Origin: UBA7239 sp964509075 | GTDB taxonomy: Bacteria > Pseudomonadota > Gammaproteobacteria > Pseudomonadales > UBA7239 | Direction: 5' to 3' | DNA: 64,000 bases | Assembly (NCBI GenBank): GCA_964509075.1 | Contig: CAZDWC010000011.1 | Span: forward strand, 15,374-79,373 | In this document: positions 9,827-18,544 of the stretch, piece after piece | How the letters are laid out: the number at the start of each line of letters is the position of its first letter | How positions within the stretch are numbered: the first letter of the stretch is position 1 | Position numbers and translations under genes: made by a program | Notes under the pieces: model-generated | Database searches by the model: none | What the model was told of the DNA's origin: nothing | The model's input: only the letters and a program-made list of their open reading frames with translations

Positions 9827-10923
9827 GTTGGCATGTCCTGGGGGTTATCAAGCGGAATGTAGAGGGAAAACTGGCTGCCGGCGGGCGTACTCTCGCATTC
9901 GATAAGACCGCGGTGGCGGGCAATAATGGACTGCGAAATCGCCAATCCCAGCCCGGTGCCGCCGGCGCGGCCGCTGATCATCGGATAGAAGATCGTGTCC
10001 AGCATCGGTTGTGGAATGCCAGGGCCGTTGTCGATGACGTCGATGCGGCACACCAGCCGGTGCACCTGCTTGCCGATGGTGAAGCGGCGCTGCACACGTG
10101 TACGCAGGGTAATGCAGGCATCGACGATCGCGTTCTCTGCCAGCGCCTGCATGGCGTTGCGGGCAATGTTCAGCAGGGCCTGCAGCAGCTGCGCGCGATC
10201 ACCGACTATTTCCGGCAGGCTGATGTCATAATCACGACGGAAGCTGATCGCATCCCCGCTCTCGGCACGGATCAGGCTCACCACCCGCTCCAGCACTTCA
10301 TGGATATTGACGGGAGCCAGCTGTGGCGGCTCCTGTGAACCCAGCATGCGATCGACCAGATCGCGCAGCCTGTCTGCTTCTTCAATGATGATGCCGGTGT
10401 ATTCCGAGAGCTTCGGGTCCGGCAGGGCGCGCGCCAGCAACTGGGCCGCTCCCCTTATGCCGCCCAGCGGATTCTTGATCTCGTGCGCCAGGCCGCGCGC
10501 GAGATGACGGGCAGTCTGCTGCGAAGAAACGATGGCCTCTTCGCGGCTGATACGCATCAGGCGATCGATGGCCTGCATTTCCAGCAGTAAACCTTTGTCA
10601 GGCAGCGGCGTGGCACTGATGTCTACCAGAATGCTCTGGTGCAGTGTCGCCAGCACCAGCGTGGTCTGACGCTGGGTAAAAGGCACCCCCGTGTCCAGCG
10701 CGCTGCGAAAGGCAGCAGCCAGTTCGGCAGCATCACGCAGCAGGTCGGTAAATTGCTGGCCACAGGCGTGCTGACGACTGACTGCCAGCAAACCTTCAGC
10801 AGCAGGATTCAGGTACAAAGGTCGCAGCTGCCGATCCAGCAACACTACCGCACTCGACAAATGCTCAAGTATCTGGGTGTGGAGATCGGCAGCAATGTGG
10901 GGAACAGAGCCTGAGTGAGGCAT
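9823..10923 (-). CDS. glnL: nitrogen regulation sensor kinase NtrB (NR-II)
   Basis: A 366-residue soluble PAS-histidine kinase. The N-terminal PAS domain (about 15-115) is followed by the H-box ARGLAHEIKNPLGGIRGA, with the phospho-acceptor His at about 150, and by an ATPase domain with DNGPGIP and GGTGLGLAIS. It phosphorylates NtrC and is controlled by PII. An in-frame GTG exists at 10941, but the ATG at 10923 has AGGA at good spacing and lies about 32 nt past the predicted sigma-54 start site, so it is preferred. Confidence 0.93.
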
Positions 10924-10965
10924 GGGTTTCCTGGCAAGCACGCAAAAATCGTCAGCAGGTGCTCA

Positions 10966-10980
10966 GCAAAAAACCTGCCA
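10966..10980 (-). promoter_or_regulatory. sigma-54 promoter of ntrBC
   Basis: Read on the minus strand, TGGCAGGTTTTTTGC matches the -24/-12 consensus TGGCAC-N5-TTGC with one mismatch and exact spacing. Transcription would begin near 10954, about 30 nt before the ntrB ATG. An NtrC-type dyad lies about 130 bp upstream. Confidence 0.75.
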
Positions 10981-11077
10981 CCGACGACCATAAAAAGGCA
11001 GTGGCCTGATTTTCAAGGAATAAATACCGGCAAAGCCACTGTACTGCTTTGGCACTTTATAGCAAATCCATCAAAAG

Positions 11078-11092
11078 GCACCATATTGGTGC
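11078..11092. promoter_or_regulatory. NtrC-binding site upstream of ntrBC
   Basis: GCACC-ATATT-GGTGC is a perfect 5-5-5 dyad and matches the enterobacterial NtrC consensus (GCACC N5 GGTGC). Its centre is about 131 bp upstream of the predicted ntrBC sigma-54 start, a normal enhancer distance. It also sits just past the 3' end of the DUF4124 gene. Confidence 0.75.
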
Positions 11093-11096
11093 ACTA

Positions 11097-11942
11097 CTAT
11101 TTGCTGCCATTTTTGGGGGGCGTTACCGGTGGCTTACTGAATACCTGAGCACCGCCTACACCACCTGCACCGGCAGCCCCCTTGGCTCCCATCGCGTTGG
11201 TCGCACTACCAGCCCCGCCAGCACCACCTGCTCCTCCCAGAGTACCAACGCCACGAGCCGGGCGCGCAGGTTTCGCACTGTCTGCCTCATCATCCTTGCC
11301 GTTATCACTCTCCTTGTCGTTATCACCCTCCTTGTCGACATTATTTTCGGCACCAGCGTCTGCATCGCCGTCCTTCATCGTCGAATGGCGCTGTACATGA
11401 AATGTCACCGCTCCCGTTGACAGCAACAACGCACCTTTGTCGTTAAACAATCGAGCCTCGACCGTGTGGCTACCACGCTCCAGCGCCGTAATTTCAGTCG
11501 AAAGTGCCACTCCAGGTTCGCCAACAGGCTGGTCATCATAGAAAAACTGCACTGTATCCCCTTTTTGCAGGCCCGGCGTGAGTACAACCGACACTACTAC
11601 CGCCTCCACTTCATTGCCGAAGACAGCATTGGAATCGGGCTGTGCCAACTCGAATTGCTCATACTGGAAAGCCTTGGCTTTTGCTGTGCGGGGAGCAGCT
11701 GGCGATGGCGCCTGCAAAGTATTGCCCGGCGAGAGCTTCACAGCCTCGGCAGCGCCGGCAATCGCCTTGTCGGTATATACCGTTTTCCCGGTTTTGGGAT
11801 CGACCGCCTTGTAAATCTGCCCTGTGGGCGGCGGCGGTGCATCTTCCACAACGGAAGACTCGGCCATCACCGGGACAGCAGCAAACAGACAAACAACACC
11901 AACACCCAATCCTGAACAGAACTTGCGAAATACCATTGCCAT
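11097..11942 (-). CDS. DUF4124-domain secreted protein with glycine-rich tail
   Basis: A 281-residue protein with a signal peptide (about 1-27, ending VPVMAES) and an N-terminal DUF4124 motif (GQIYKAVDPKTGKTVYTDKA). The middle, about 90-190, looks like a beta-sandwich (GLQKGDTVQFFYDDQPVG). The tail is low complexity: a run of Asp, Lys and Asn, then Gly/Ala-rich repeats (GGAGGAGGAG). It sits between ntrBC and glnA, where DUF4124 genes are common in related bacteria. The function is unknown. The ATG at 11942 has GGAG seven bases upstream. Confidence 0.75.
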   Translation of the reverse strand: MAMVFRKFCSGLGVGVVCLFAAVPVMAESSVVEDAPPPPTGQIYKAVDPKTGKTVYTDKAIAGAAEAVKLSPGNTLQAPSPAAPRTAKAKAFQYEQFELAQPDSNAVFGNEVEAVVVSVVLTPGLQKGDTVQFFYDDQPVGEPGVALSTEITALERGSHTVEARLFNDKGALLLSTGAVTFHVQRHSTMKDGDADAGAENNVDKEGDNDKESDNGKDDEADSAKPARPARGVGTLGGAGGAGGAGSATNAMGAKGAAGAGGVGGAQVFSKPPVTPPKNGSK

Positions 11943-11991
11943 CACCAGACTCCCGCCAACACGGCCTTCACTCTAACGCCAAAACGCGGAC

Positions 11992-12024
11992 AAAAAAAAG
12001 CCCGGTCAACCGACCGGGCTTTTT
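11992..12024 (-). terminator. rho-independent terminator after glnA
   Basis: A 9-bp stem AGCCCGGTC (11999-12007) with GACCGGGCT (12012-12020) and a 4-nt loop. On the minus strand it is followed by a T run (complement of the A run 11992-11998), placing it 35 bp past the glnA stop. A T run on the other side makes it usable in both directions. Confidence 0.9.
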
Positions 12025-12056
12025 CGACAGATCAGCGAGCTGATCTACGGCTGTTC

Positions 12057-13478
12057 TTAGCAGCTGTAGTACATCTCGAACTCGATCGGATGCGTGGTCA
12101 TGCGCATCTTGGTGACTTCTTCCATTTTCAGGTTGATGTACGCGTCGATCATGTCATTGTCGAATACACCACCCTGCGTCAGGAATTCACGATCCTTGTT
12201 GAGTTCTTCCAGAGCCATTTCCAGGCTGGAGCAAACCGTCGGGATGTGCGCCGCTTCTTCCGGCTCGAGATCATAGAGATCCTTGTCGGCTGGATCGCCA
12301 GGATGGATCTTGTTCTTGATGCCGTCGAGGCCAGCCATCAACAGTGCGGCGAAGCACAGGTACGGGTTGGCAGTCGGATCAGGGAAACGGGTTTCCAGGC
12401 GGCGGGCCTTGGCGCTGCTCACGTATGGAATACGGATGGAAGCAGAACGGTTGCGGGCAGAGTAGGCCAGCATAACCGGCGCTTCGAAGCCTGGAACCAG
12501 ACGCTTGTAGGAGTTGGTGCCCGGGTTGCAGAACGCGTTCAAGGCCTTGGCGTGCTTGATGATACCGCCGATGTAGAACAGGCAGTTTTCAGACAGGCCA
12601 GCGTAGGCATCACCAAAATACTCACCGGCAAAGATGTTCTTGCCGCCAGCGGTGATGGACTGGTGAACGTGCATACCGGAACCGTTGTCACCCACGATAG
12701 GCTTGGGCATGAAGGTAGCCGTTTTGCCATAAGCGTGCGCTACGTTGTGTACGCAGTACTTGAGGATCTGCACTTCGTCGGCCTTTTTCACCAGCGTGTT
12801 GCCGCCAACACCGATTTCGCACTGGCCAGCAGTGGCTACTTCGTGGTGATGCACTTCAAGGTTCAGACCCATCTGCTCCATGGCGTTGCACATGGCAGCG
12901 CGGATTTCATGCAGGGAATCAACCGGTGGCACGGGAAAATAGCCGCCTTTAACGCCAGGACGGTGGCCTGTGTTGCCGCCTTCGAAGGTCTCGCCAGAAG
13001 CCCAGGCAGCTTCTTCGGAATTGATCTTGACGCTGCAGCCAGACATGTTGATGTTCCACTTCACGTCGTCAAAGATGAAGAACTCTGGCTCAGGACCCAT
13101 GATGGCGAAAGCGTCAGCGCCGTAGACGGAACGCAGGTATTCTTCAGCGCGCTGGGCAACAGAGCGCGGGTCGCGGTTGTAGCCCTGACGGGTAATCGGA
13201 TCAACAATCGAGCAGCGGAGGATCAGGGTCGGCTCGTCAAAGAAAGGATCCATCACAGCAGTGCTGTCGTCCGGCATCAGGATCATGTCGGATTCGTTGA
13301 TGCCTTTCCAGCCGGCAATGGAGGAACCATCGAACATCTTGCCATCTTCAAACAGACTGGCATCGACACCCTTGGCCGGGTAAGTCACGTGCTGCTCTTT
13401 GCCCTTGGTATCGGTGAAACGGAAGTCGATCCACTTCACGTCGTGTTCTTTGATCAGTTTCAGAGTTTTCTCTGACAT
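12057..13478 (-). CDS. glnA: glutamine synthetase type I
   Basis: A 473-residue glutamine synthetase of the adenylylated GS-I-beta class. Seen are the N-terminal WIDFRFTDTKGKEQHV, the latch DGSSIAGW, the metal-site segment MGPEPEFFIFD, the ATP-site KPIVGDNGSGMHVHQS and the adenylylation-loop region NLYDLE-like DKDLYDLEPEE. It condenses ammonia and glutamate using ATP. GGAGG precedes the start. A sigma-54 promoter and NtrC-like dyads lie upstream, and ntrBC lies just beyond the DUF4124 gene. Confidence 0.98.
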   Translation of the reverse strand: MSEKTLKLIKEHDVKWIDFRFTDTKGKEQHVTYPAKGVDASLFEDGKMFDGSSIAGWKGINESDMILMPDDSTAVMDPFFDEPTLILRCSIVDPITRQGYNRDPRSVAQRAEEYLRSVYGADAFAIMGPEPEFFIFDDVKWNINMSGCSVKINSEEAAWASGETFEGGNTGHRPGVKGGYFPVPPVDSLHEIRAAMCNAMEQMGLNLEVHHHEVATAGQCEIGVGGNTLVKKADEVQILKYCVHNVAHAYGKTATFMPKPIVGDNGSGMHVHQSITAGGKNIFAGEYFGDAYAGLSENCLFYIGGIIKHAKALNAFCNPGTNSYKRLVPGFEAPVMLAYSARNRSASIRIPYVSSAKARRLETRFPDPTANPYLCFAALLMAGLDGIKNKIHPGDPADKDLYDLEPEEAAHIPTVCSSLEMALEELNKDREFLTQGGVFDNDMIDAYINLKMEEVTKMRMTTHPIEFEMYYSC

Positions 13479-13567
13479 GTTTTCCTCCAGCAGGAAAGGG
13501 GGTGGATTTCAATTGTCGTTTGCGGCTGTCCGTTTCAGGACAGCAGAATCAGGACGTGCAAAAGGCG

Positions 13568-13582
13568 GCAAAATATATGCCA
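13568..13582 (-). promoter_or_regulatory. sigma-54 promoter of glnA
   Basis: On the minus strand TGGCATATATTTTGC fits TGGCAC-N5-TTGC with one mismatch. It predicts a start near 13556 and a leader of about 78 nt before glnA. Confidence 0.75.
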
Positions 13583-13637
13583 TTTACGGACTTAAAAAAA
13601 GCAGCTTTATTAAGGCATTTACATACCAATAATGATC

Positions 13638-13658
13638 GGCGCACCAAAACGGAGCGCC
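13638..13658. promoter_or_regulatory. NtrC-binding dyad 1 upstream of glnA
   Basis: The arms GGCGCACC and GGAGCGCC pair at 7 of 8 positions around AAAAC, close to the NtrC consensus. The centre is about 92 bp upstream of the predicted glnA sigma-54 start. An overlapping weaker match runs on to 13669 (GCGCC-AAAAC-AGTGC). Confidence 0.65.
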
Positions 13659-13682
13659 AAAACAGTGCAAAAGACAAAAATG

Positions 13683-13698
13683 CGCACCAAATTGGGGA
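13683..13698. promoter_or_regulatory. weaker NtrC-like site 2 upstream of glnA
   Basis: GCGCACC-AAATT-GGGG keeps the left NtrC half-site and a partial right half. Its centre lies about 42 bp, or four helical turns, from dyad 1, so both sites would face the same side of the DNA. Confidence 0.45.
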
Positions 13699-13801
13699 TT
13701 TGTCGTTTGTGCATGTCATTGCAATCTTTCGCCATGGCGCCGTAGGCAAACGAATTTGCTAAAGTGCACGCCACCTTGCTGGCCCGCCCGGAATCAAGCT
13801 G

Positions 13802-14530
13802 ATGCGCATCCCGCGACTTTTTATAGACCTCTCCCTCGTCAACGGCTCCGAGTTGCAGCTGCCCACTGAAGCTGCGCATTACCTGGCCAATGTGCTGCGT
13901 GCAAAACCCGGTCAAAAAGTCTGTCTTTTCAATGACACCGGCATCGAAGCTCTGGGGGAGATCACCCAATGTGCCAAGCGCGCCGTCAGCGTCCGTATCG
14001 ACGAGATCAGCGCTGTCGATCGCGAGTCGCCCCTCAGGATCCATCTGGCTATCGGCATTTCGCGCGGCGAGCGTATGGACTTTGTGCTGCAGAAAAGCAC
14101 CGAGCTCGGCGTACACAGCATCCAGCCGCTGTTCTGTGAACGTACCGAGGTGCGGCTCAGCGGCGAACGCCTGCAGAAAAAGACCGAGCACTGGCGCAAT
14201 GTGTTGGCCAGCGCCTGCGAACAGTGCGGCCGCACCCGTATCCCGCTACTGGTAGAACCCACTTCTCTGGCAGAAGCCATCGCGCATGATGCAAGCGAAA
14301 AGCGCTTCGTTCTGCACCATCGCAGCAATCAGGGTTTACGGGAGCACGGCAGCCGCCCGGCAAGCGTCAGCCTGTTGATCGGACCGGAGGGTGGATTGTC
14401 TGCGCAAGAAATCACTCTCGCGGAGCAGGCTGGCTTTGCAGCACTGACATTAGGACCGCGGGTGCTGCGCACCGAAACCGCCCCGCTGGCAGCATTGAGC
14501 GTGCTGCAATATCAGTGGGGCGACTTCTGA
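13802..14530 (+). CDS. rsmE: 16S rRNA (uracil-1498-N3)-methyltransferase RsmE
   Basis: A 242-residue SPOUT methyltransferase. The N-terminal PUA-like domain (about 1-70) begins MRIPRLFIDLSL, followed by ERMDFVLQKSTELGV. The C-terminal SAM knot motifs are LLIGPEGGLSAQE and LGPRVLRTETAPLAAL. It methylates U1498 of 16S rRNA. It is transcribed divergently from glnA and converges on algQ, with 10 bp between the stops. Confidence 0.95.
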   Translation: MRIPRLFIDLSLVNGSELQLPTEAAHYLANVLRAKPGQKVCLFNDTGIEALGEITQCAKRAVSVRIDEISAVDRESPLRIHLAIGISRGERMDFVLQKSTELGVHSIQPLFCERTEVRLSGERLQKKTEHWRNVLASACEQCGRTRIPLLVEPTSLAEAIAHDASEKRFVLHHRSNQGLREHGSRPASVSLLIGPEGGLSAQEITLAEQAGFAALTLGPRVLRTETAPLAALSVLQYQWGDF

Positions 14531-14540
14531 TCAGGGAGTG

Positions 14541-15005
14541 TCAGGCAACGAGATGCTCGTGGCCTTTATGCAAGGCTTCGATCAGGCGATCTTCGGCCTC
14601 GAAACGTGCTTCCAGCGCTTCACCCAGTTGTGACAGGTCGCGCGCCAGCGTGCGGGTATCGCCGTTGTCGACGCACTTGTCATTGAAATCGAGCACTACC
14701 TCCGTGGTTTTCTCGATCACCGGATACAGCTGGCGCGCCAGTTCGACGCTACCATCCTGAAACTCGAGACCTTCCTGGATCAACTGTTCATAGATTTCAA
14801 AATGCCCGGCAGAAATGTAATCCACCAGCACTTCAGAAAAACGGTGGAAGTGAAGCTGGTGCTTGTCCGCAGCTTCCGAGATAGGGCGCACGCGACTGAT
14901 GGCACAGAAACGCACCAGCAACTCCTGACGCTCTTCCAGCCAGCGATTGATCAGAAGATCGACTTCCTTCCAGCGCTGTCTGGGATTTTGGGCATTCTGC
15001 AACAT
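14541..15005 (-). CDS. rsd: Rsd/AlgQ family anti-sigma-70 protein
   Basis: A 154-residue all-helical Rsd/AlgQ protein (RWKEVDLLINRWLEERQEL at 11-29; FHRFSEVLVDYISAGHFEIYE). It binds sigma-70 region 4 and frees RNA polymerase for other sigma factors; in Pseudomonas AlgQ also affects alginate synthesis. A strong Shine-Dalgarno (AAAGGAG) precedes the ATG. The upstream gene on the same strand is dsbB, the same pairing as algQ-dsbH in Pseudomonas. The 330-bp gap suggests an independent promoter. Confidence 0.92.
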   Translation of the reverse strand: MLQNAQNPRQRWKEVDLLINRWLEERQELLVRFCAISRVRPISEAADKHQLHFHRFSEVLVDYISAGHFEIYEQLIQEGLEFQDGSVELARQLYPVIEKTTEVVLDFNDKCVDNGDTRTLARDLSQLGEALEARFEAEDRLIEALHKGHEHLVA

Positions 15006-15334
15006 GGGTATATCTCCTTTCCGTTTTCTGTCTTGTAGTTCCGGGACTGCTGCTTGTGTGACAGCCAGTCTCTGCTTTTGCGGTACCGGGATATCTGCCT
15101 TCCGGTTCTCATCACCAACGTGAAGATGATCACGCTTGTTTTGAAAGTAGGTCAGGAATCACGGATGGGCAAGGCGATTTTCCCGGGGTTTTCACGAAGA
15201 GCTGAGACAGCGCGCAGATATCTGTGGCAACACCTTGATTTGCAGTTGATCGCCCCATAAACGTGCGTATCCGCACCGACAAACGGTATGAACTTGAAGA
15301 CGAGAGGTAAGAAAATTATCCGCAAACCGGACAA
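15006..15334. other. non-coding stretch between algQ and dsbB
   Basis: No convincing gene or RNA is seen here. It should hold the algQ promoter on the minus strand. There is no hairpin followed by a T run, so dsbB transcription may read through. Confidence 0.5.
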
Positions 15335-15847
15335 TCAGGCCTTGCGGCAGAGTTGCCACAAAGAAAGCACCAAAAAACCGCTGAAAGCGACCAGCGTCCA
15401 GCCCGGAATGCTCAGGCTAAGGAAAGTCCAGCCGATCTCCGCACAGTTGCCATCCCCCATGAACAGCAGTTCCAGTGCCTGACGGAAAGGGAAGTTCTCG
15501 AACATGTAGTCCAGGCTGGGGCCGCAGGCCGGCACCTGGTCTTCCGGCAGGTTCTGGATCCACACATGGCGGCCGGCAACAACGGCTCCACCTGCGGCAG
15601 CCAGCATGGTCAGCGCACTCCAGACACGGCGGCCGACCTGTGCCGGGTTGTGCAGTGCCGCCACCAGAGCGAGTACACCAACCGCAATCACGAATATGCG
15701 CTGCGTAATGCACAGCGGACAGGGATGCAGGCCGAGCTTCTCCTGCAGGTAGAGCGCAAACAGCATCAAACCGGCTGCACTCGCCGCCATCAGGAAAAAC
15801 AATGCGCGCGGTTGAGTGATGCGGGCAAGAAAAGTCTGGGCGCTCAT
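15335..15847 (-). CDS. dsbB: disulfide bond formation protein B
   Basis: A 170-residue four-helix inner-membrane protein. The first redox pair is in HPCPLCITQR (CxxC at about residues 41-44). The second pair is the periplasmic Cys in QVPACGP and the Cys in GDGNCAEIGW. DsbB reoxidises DsbA and passes electrons to ubiquinone. The frame is open to 15907, but the ATG at 15847 (MSAQTFLARI) gives the family length. The disulfide isomerase DsbC is encoded elsewhere in the window (28.2 kb); no dsbA is present. Confidence 0.93.
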   Translation of the reverse strand: MSAQTFLARITQPRALFFLMAASAAGLMLFALYLQEKLGLHPCPLCITQRIFVIAVGVLALVAALHNPAQVGRRVWSALTMLAAAGGAVVAGRHVWIQNLPEDQVPACGPSLDYMFENFPFRQALELLFMGDGNCAEIGWTFLSLSIPGWTLVAFSGFLVLSLWQLCRKA

Positions 15848-15928
15848 GCAAAACCTTGTACAGAAACAGATGGAATATTGGCGTCTATGCTTGAAGCATC
15901 GGACCACAAGCCAGGAAGAGAGTTCACC

Positions 15929-16426
15929 ATGCGTCTTACCGTGATCGCCCTGTTCGGCCTGCTACTGGCCACCGCCAGCATACAGGCAAGTGCCAGCGCA
16001 AAGAAAGAAGCCAAACCCGCCGAACCCAACTCCATTTACGTCGCCATGGATCCCTCGCTGGTCGTCAACTTCGGCAGCCCGGGCGCCAAACTGCGCTACC
16101 TGCGCGCCGACATTGTGCTGCGCCTGCTGGATCCGGCCACCGAAGAACTGGTAAAGCTGCACATGCCGCAACTGCGACACAACATGCTGATGCTGCTGAG
16201 CGGCCAGACCGATGAAACCGTCAGCAGTTTTGAGGGCAAGGAAAAGATTCGCCTGCAGGCACTGGAGCAGGTGCGCAGCATCATCAAGGCACAGCCCCCG
16301 GTAACGCACGGCGAAGAAAAGAAATCCGACGAAGAGAACAAGGAAGCAGCAGAACTGGAAAAGGAAAAAAAGGAGACCGGCGGTGTAACCGACCTCCTGT
16401 TCAACAATTTTGTGGTGCAAAAATAA
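15929..16426 (+). CDS. FliL-like periplasmic protein
   Basis: A 165-residue protein with a signal peptide (MRLTVIALFGLLLATASIQA) rather than the usual FliL membrane anchor. It has the FliL pattern IYVAMDPSLVVNF at 40-52, YLRADIVLRL and HMPQLRHNMLMLLSGQ. The tail is Lys/Glu-rich (about 130-150), ending NNFVVQK. AGGAAGAG lies 9 bases before the ATG. FliL proteins stabilise flagellar stators, but this gene is far from any flagellar cluster, so the partner is unknown. A long upstream extension of the frame is antisense to dsbB and is not used. Confidence 0.8.
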   Translation: MRLTVIALFGLLLATASIQASASAKKEAKPAEPNSIYVAMDPSLVVNFGSPGAKLRYLRADIVLRLLDPATEELVKLHMPQLRHNMLMLLSGQTDETVSSFEGKEKIRLQALEQVRSIIKAQPPVTHGEEKKSDEENKEAAELEKEKKETGGVTDLLFNNFVVQK

Positions 16427-16435
16427 CGCGATATC

Positions 16436-18010
16436 TCAGACCTTGCCCAGCGCACGATCGCGCAGCACAAACTTCATCACTTTGCCGGTGGCGTTCAGCG
16501 GAAACGCATCGACGATCTCCACACGGCGCGGCACTTTGTAGTTCGCCATGTTCTGCTTGCACCAGGCAACCACTTTTTCTGCAGTGATGTCACTGCCGGC
16601 GCGCGGCACGATGTAGGCCATAGCCACTTCACCCATGCGCTCGTCGGGAATACCGATCACCGCCGCCTGCGCCACACCATCACAAGTGGCGAGCATGTTT
16701 TCAATTTCTGCCGGATAGCAGTTGAAGCCTCCGACGATGAACATGTCTTTCATGCGATCGGTAATTTTCAGGTAGCCATTGGCGTCCATGACACCGATAT
16801 CGCCAGTGTGCATCCAGCCATCGCCGTCAATCGTTTTCGCTGTTTCTTCATCGTTGTTGAAGTAGCCCTGCATCACATTGTAACCGCGCACCACGATCTC
16901 GCCGGGTTCACCGCGTGGCACTTCAACACCTTCATCGTTGATGCAACGCACTTCTACATCGGGGATCGCCCGGCCGGATGTGGTGGCGATGATTTCAGCA
17001 TCGTCGCCATCGCGGCACATGGTCACCACACCGCAACTTTCGGTAAGACCGTAAGCCGTCAGCACGGTCTTGAATCCCATTTCGTCGCGCATGCGGTGAA
17101 TCAGCGACACCGGAATTGCCGCAGCACCGGTTACTGCCAGACGCAAGCAGGAAATATCAAAATCCTTCAGGTTCGGGAAAGCCAGAATAGTCTGGTAAAG
17201 CGTCGGCGGCCCAGGCAACACAGAGATGCGATCGCAGCCGATGCGCTCAAGAATTTCCTTCGCGTCAAACACGGCCATCGGCAGAATCGCCGTGCCGCGA
17301 ATCAGACAGGCCAGCCAGCCGGCCTTGTAACCGAAGGAATGGAAAAACGGGTTGACGATCAGATAGCGGTCATTCTCGGTGAGCCCCACCAGTTCCGACC
17401 ACACGGCAAACACCTTGATGTTCTGGCCGTGACCGGTTTTCACACCCTTGGGGTTGCCGGTTGTGCCCGACGTGAAAATCAGATCAGAAACATCGGACGC
17501 TTTAACTTGCGCAGTGCGCGTCGCCACATCGGCATCCGCAACATTTACGCCTTTTGCCAGGAAATCATTCCAGCTGATGCACAAACCGGACTGGCCGCGC
17601 AGACAGATCATCTGCTGCATGTCCGGCAAGGTTTCGTTGGTGAGCATGGACGGATAATCAAGATCGAGGAACCCGGAAACCGTCAGCAGCAATTTGGCAC
17701 CACTGGCGCGCAATACGTAACCGGCTTCCGCGCCTTTCATGCGCGTGTTGATCGGCACCAGAATCGCACCCACTGATTGCAAGCCAATGGATGCAATGAT
17801 CCACTCGGCAACATTCGGCGCCCATACCGCAATGCGGTCACCGTGCTGGATACCGGCAGCAATGAAGGCTTTTGCCGCACGCACGCGCTCCTGCTCCAGC
17901 TGCGCATACGTCAAGCGGACTTCACCATCCTCAATCGCACTGCGCGTACCAAATTGCTGCGCAGCGTTCTGCACCAGTTGCGGGATTGTGAGTTCGGCAA
18001 AATGGGTCAT
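16436..18010 (-). CDS. AMP-forming acyl-CoA ligase, FadD3-like
   Basis: A 524-residue ANL ligase. The P-loop is IFTSGTTGNPKGVKTGHGQ (about 176-194), the hinge and core motif WMHTGDIGVMDANGYL is followed by DRMKDMFIVGGFNCYPAE, and the catalytic Lys lies in PLNATGKVMKF. The run from GRAIPDVEVR to the end closely resembles FadD3, which activates the HIP propionate of degraded steroid rings C/D; the resemblance is from memory. The neighbouring flavin reductase on the same strand would fit a two-component oxygenase in such a pathway. Confidence 0.75.
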   Translation of the reverse strand: MTHFAELTIPQLVQNAAQQFGTRSAIEDGEVRLTYAQLEQERVRAAKAFIAAGIQHGDRIAVWAPNVAEWIIASIGLQSVGAILVPINTRMKGAEAGYVLRASGAKLLLTVSGFLDLDYPSMLTNETLPDMQQMICLRGQSGLCISWNDFLAKGVNVADADVATRTAQVKASDVSDLIFTSGTTGNPKGVKTGHGQNIKVFAVWSELVGLTENDRYLIVNPFFHSFGYKAGWLACLIRGTAILPMAVFDAKEILERIGCDRISVLPGPPTLYQTILAFPNLKDFDISCLRLAVTGAAAIPVSLIHRMRDEMGFKTVLTAYGLTESCGVVTMCRDGDDAEIIATTSGRAIPDVEVRCINDEGVEVPRGEPGEIVVRGYNVMQGYFNNDEETAKTIDGDGWMHTGDIGVMDANGYLKITDRMKDMFIVGGFNCYPAEIENMLATCDGVAQAAVIGIPDERMGEVAMAYIVPRAGSDITAEKVVAWCKQNMANYKVPRRVEIVDAFPLNATGKVMKFVLRDRALGKV

Positions 18011-18043
18011 CGTTTTTTTCTCGACATTAAAACAGTGAAAAGA

Positions 18044-18544
18044 TCAGACAGGGGAAGACAGATTTCTGTACTTGCCGTCGGCATACAACAGCGGGTTTAC
18101 CTCGCCATCCGCCACCAGCACCTTGTCAACTTCGCCGATCACGATCAGATGGGTGCCATGCGTCAGCTGGCGTGCGGTCTGGCAGAAAAATACCGCCTGC
18201 GTATCGCGCAGATAAGGCAAACCGTTGGCATCACCCCAGTTGCCCTGGGCAAATCGCGCTTCGCCGAATTCACCACCCGCACAAAGTGCTGAAATATTTT
18301 CCTGATCTGCCGACAACACATTGACCGCGAAACGATGTCCCTGCGCAAGGATGTCGTGCAGGCTGGCCTGGCGATTCACGCATACCAGCAGCGATGCCGG
18401 ATCATCCGACACCGAGGTCACCGCCGTGGCAGTCATCGCATGGCGCTGGCTCTCGCCGTCCACCGCCGTGATCACGCACACGCTGGCCGCGAGGCGGCGC
18501 ATGCCGGCGCGCAGGGCAGCTGAGGGGGTGTCAATCAAGGTCAT
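18044..18544 (-). CDS. flavin reductase family protein (NAD(P)H:flavin, HsaB/HpaC-like)
   Basis: A 166-residue FMN-binding split-barrel protein. RLAASVCVITA, AMTATAVTSVSDDPASLLVCVN and HDILAQGHRFAVNVLS are the family's flavin-binding segments, and THLIVIGEV lies near the end. Such enzymes supply reduced flavin to partner monooxygenases. The frame is open to 18634, but the ATG at 18544 gives the standard length. It lies 33 bp upstream of the FadD3-like ligase on the same strand. No oxygenase partner is adjacent. Confidence 0.85.
   Translation of the reverse strand: MTLIDTPSAALRAGMRRLAASVCVITAVDGESQRHAMTATAVTSVSDDPASLLVCVNRQASLHDILAQGHRFAVNVLSADQENISALCAGGEFGEARFAQGNWGDANGLPYLRDTQAVFFCQTARQLTHGTHLIVIGEVDKVLVADGEVNPLLYADGKYRNLSSPV

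Noticed and set aside
11051..11065. TGGCACTTTATAGCA as a plus-strand sigma-54 promoter
   Set aside because: The -12 GC is off by one base, and the direction points antisense into the DUF4124 gene.
12090..13475. A 461-codon open frame on the plus strand opposite glnA
   Set aside because: It mirrors glnA almost end to end. Its length follows from the codon bias of glnA, and the translation resembles no known family.
15006..15020. Vector-like AAGGAGATATACC sequence before algQ
   Set aside because: It resembles the T7 gene 10 ribosome site, but the surrounding sequence is continuous genomic DNA and a strong natural Shine-Dalgarno explains it.
16808..17776. A 322-codon frame opposite the FadD3-like ligase
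   Set aside because: Shadow of a clear ligase; composition follows the complementary strand and no start signal or motif is present.
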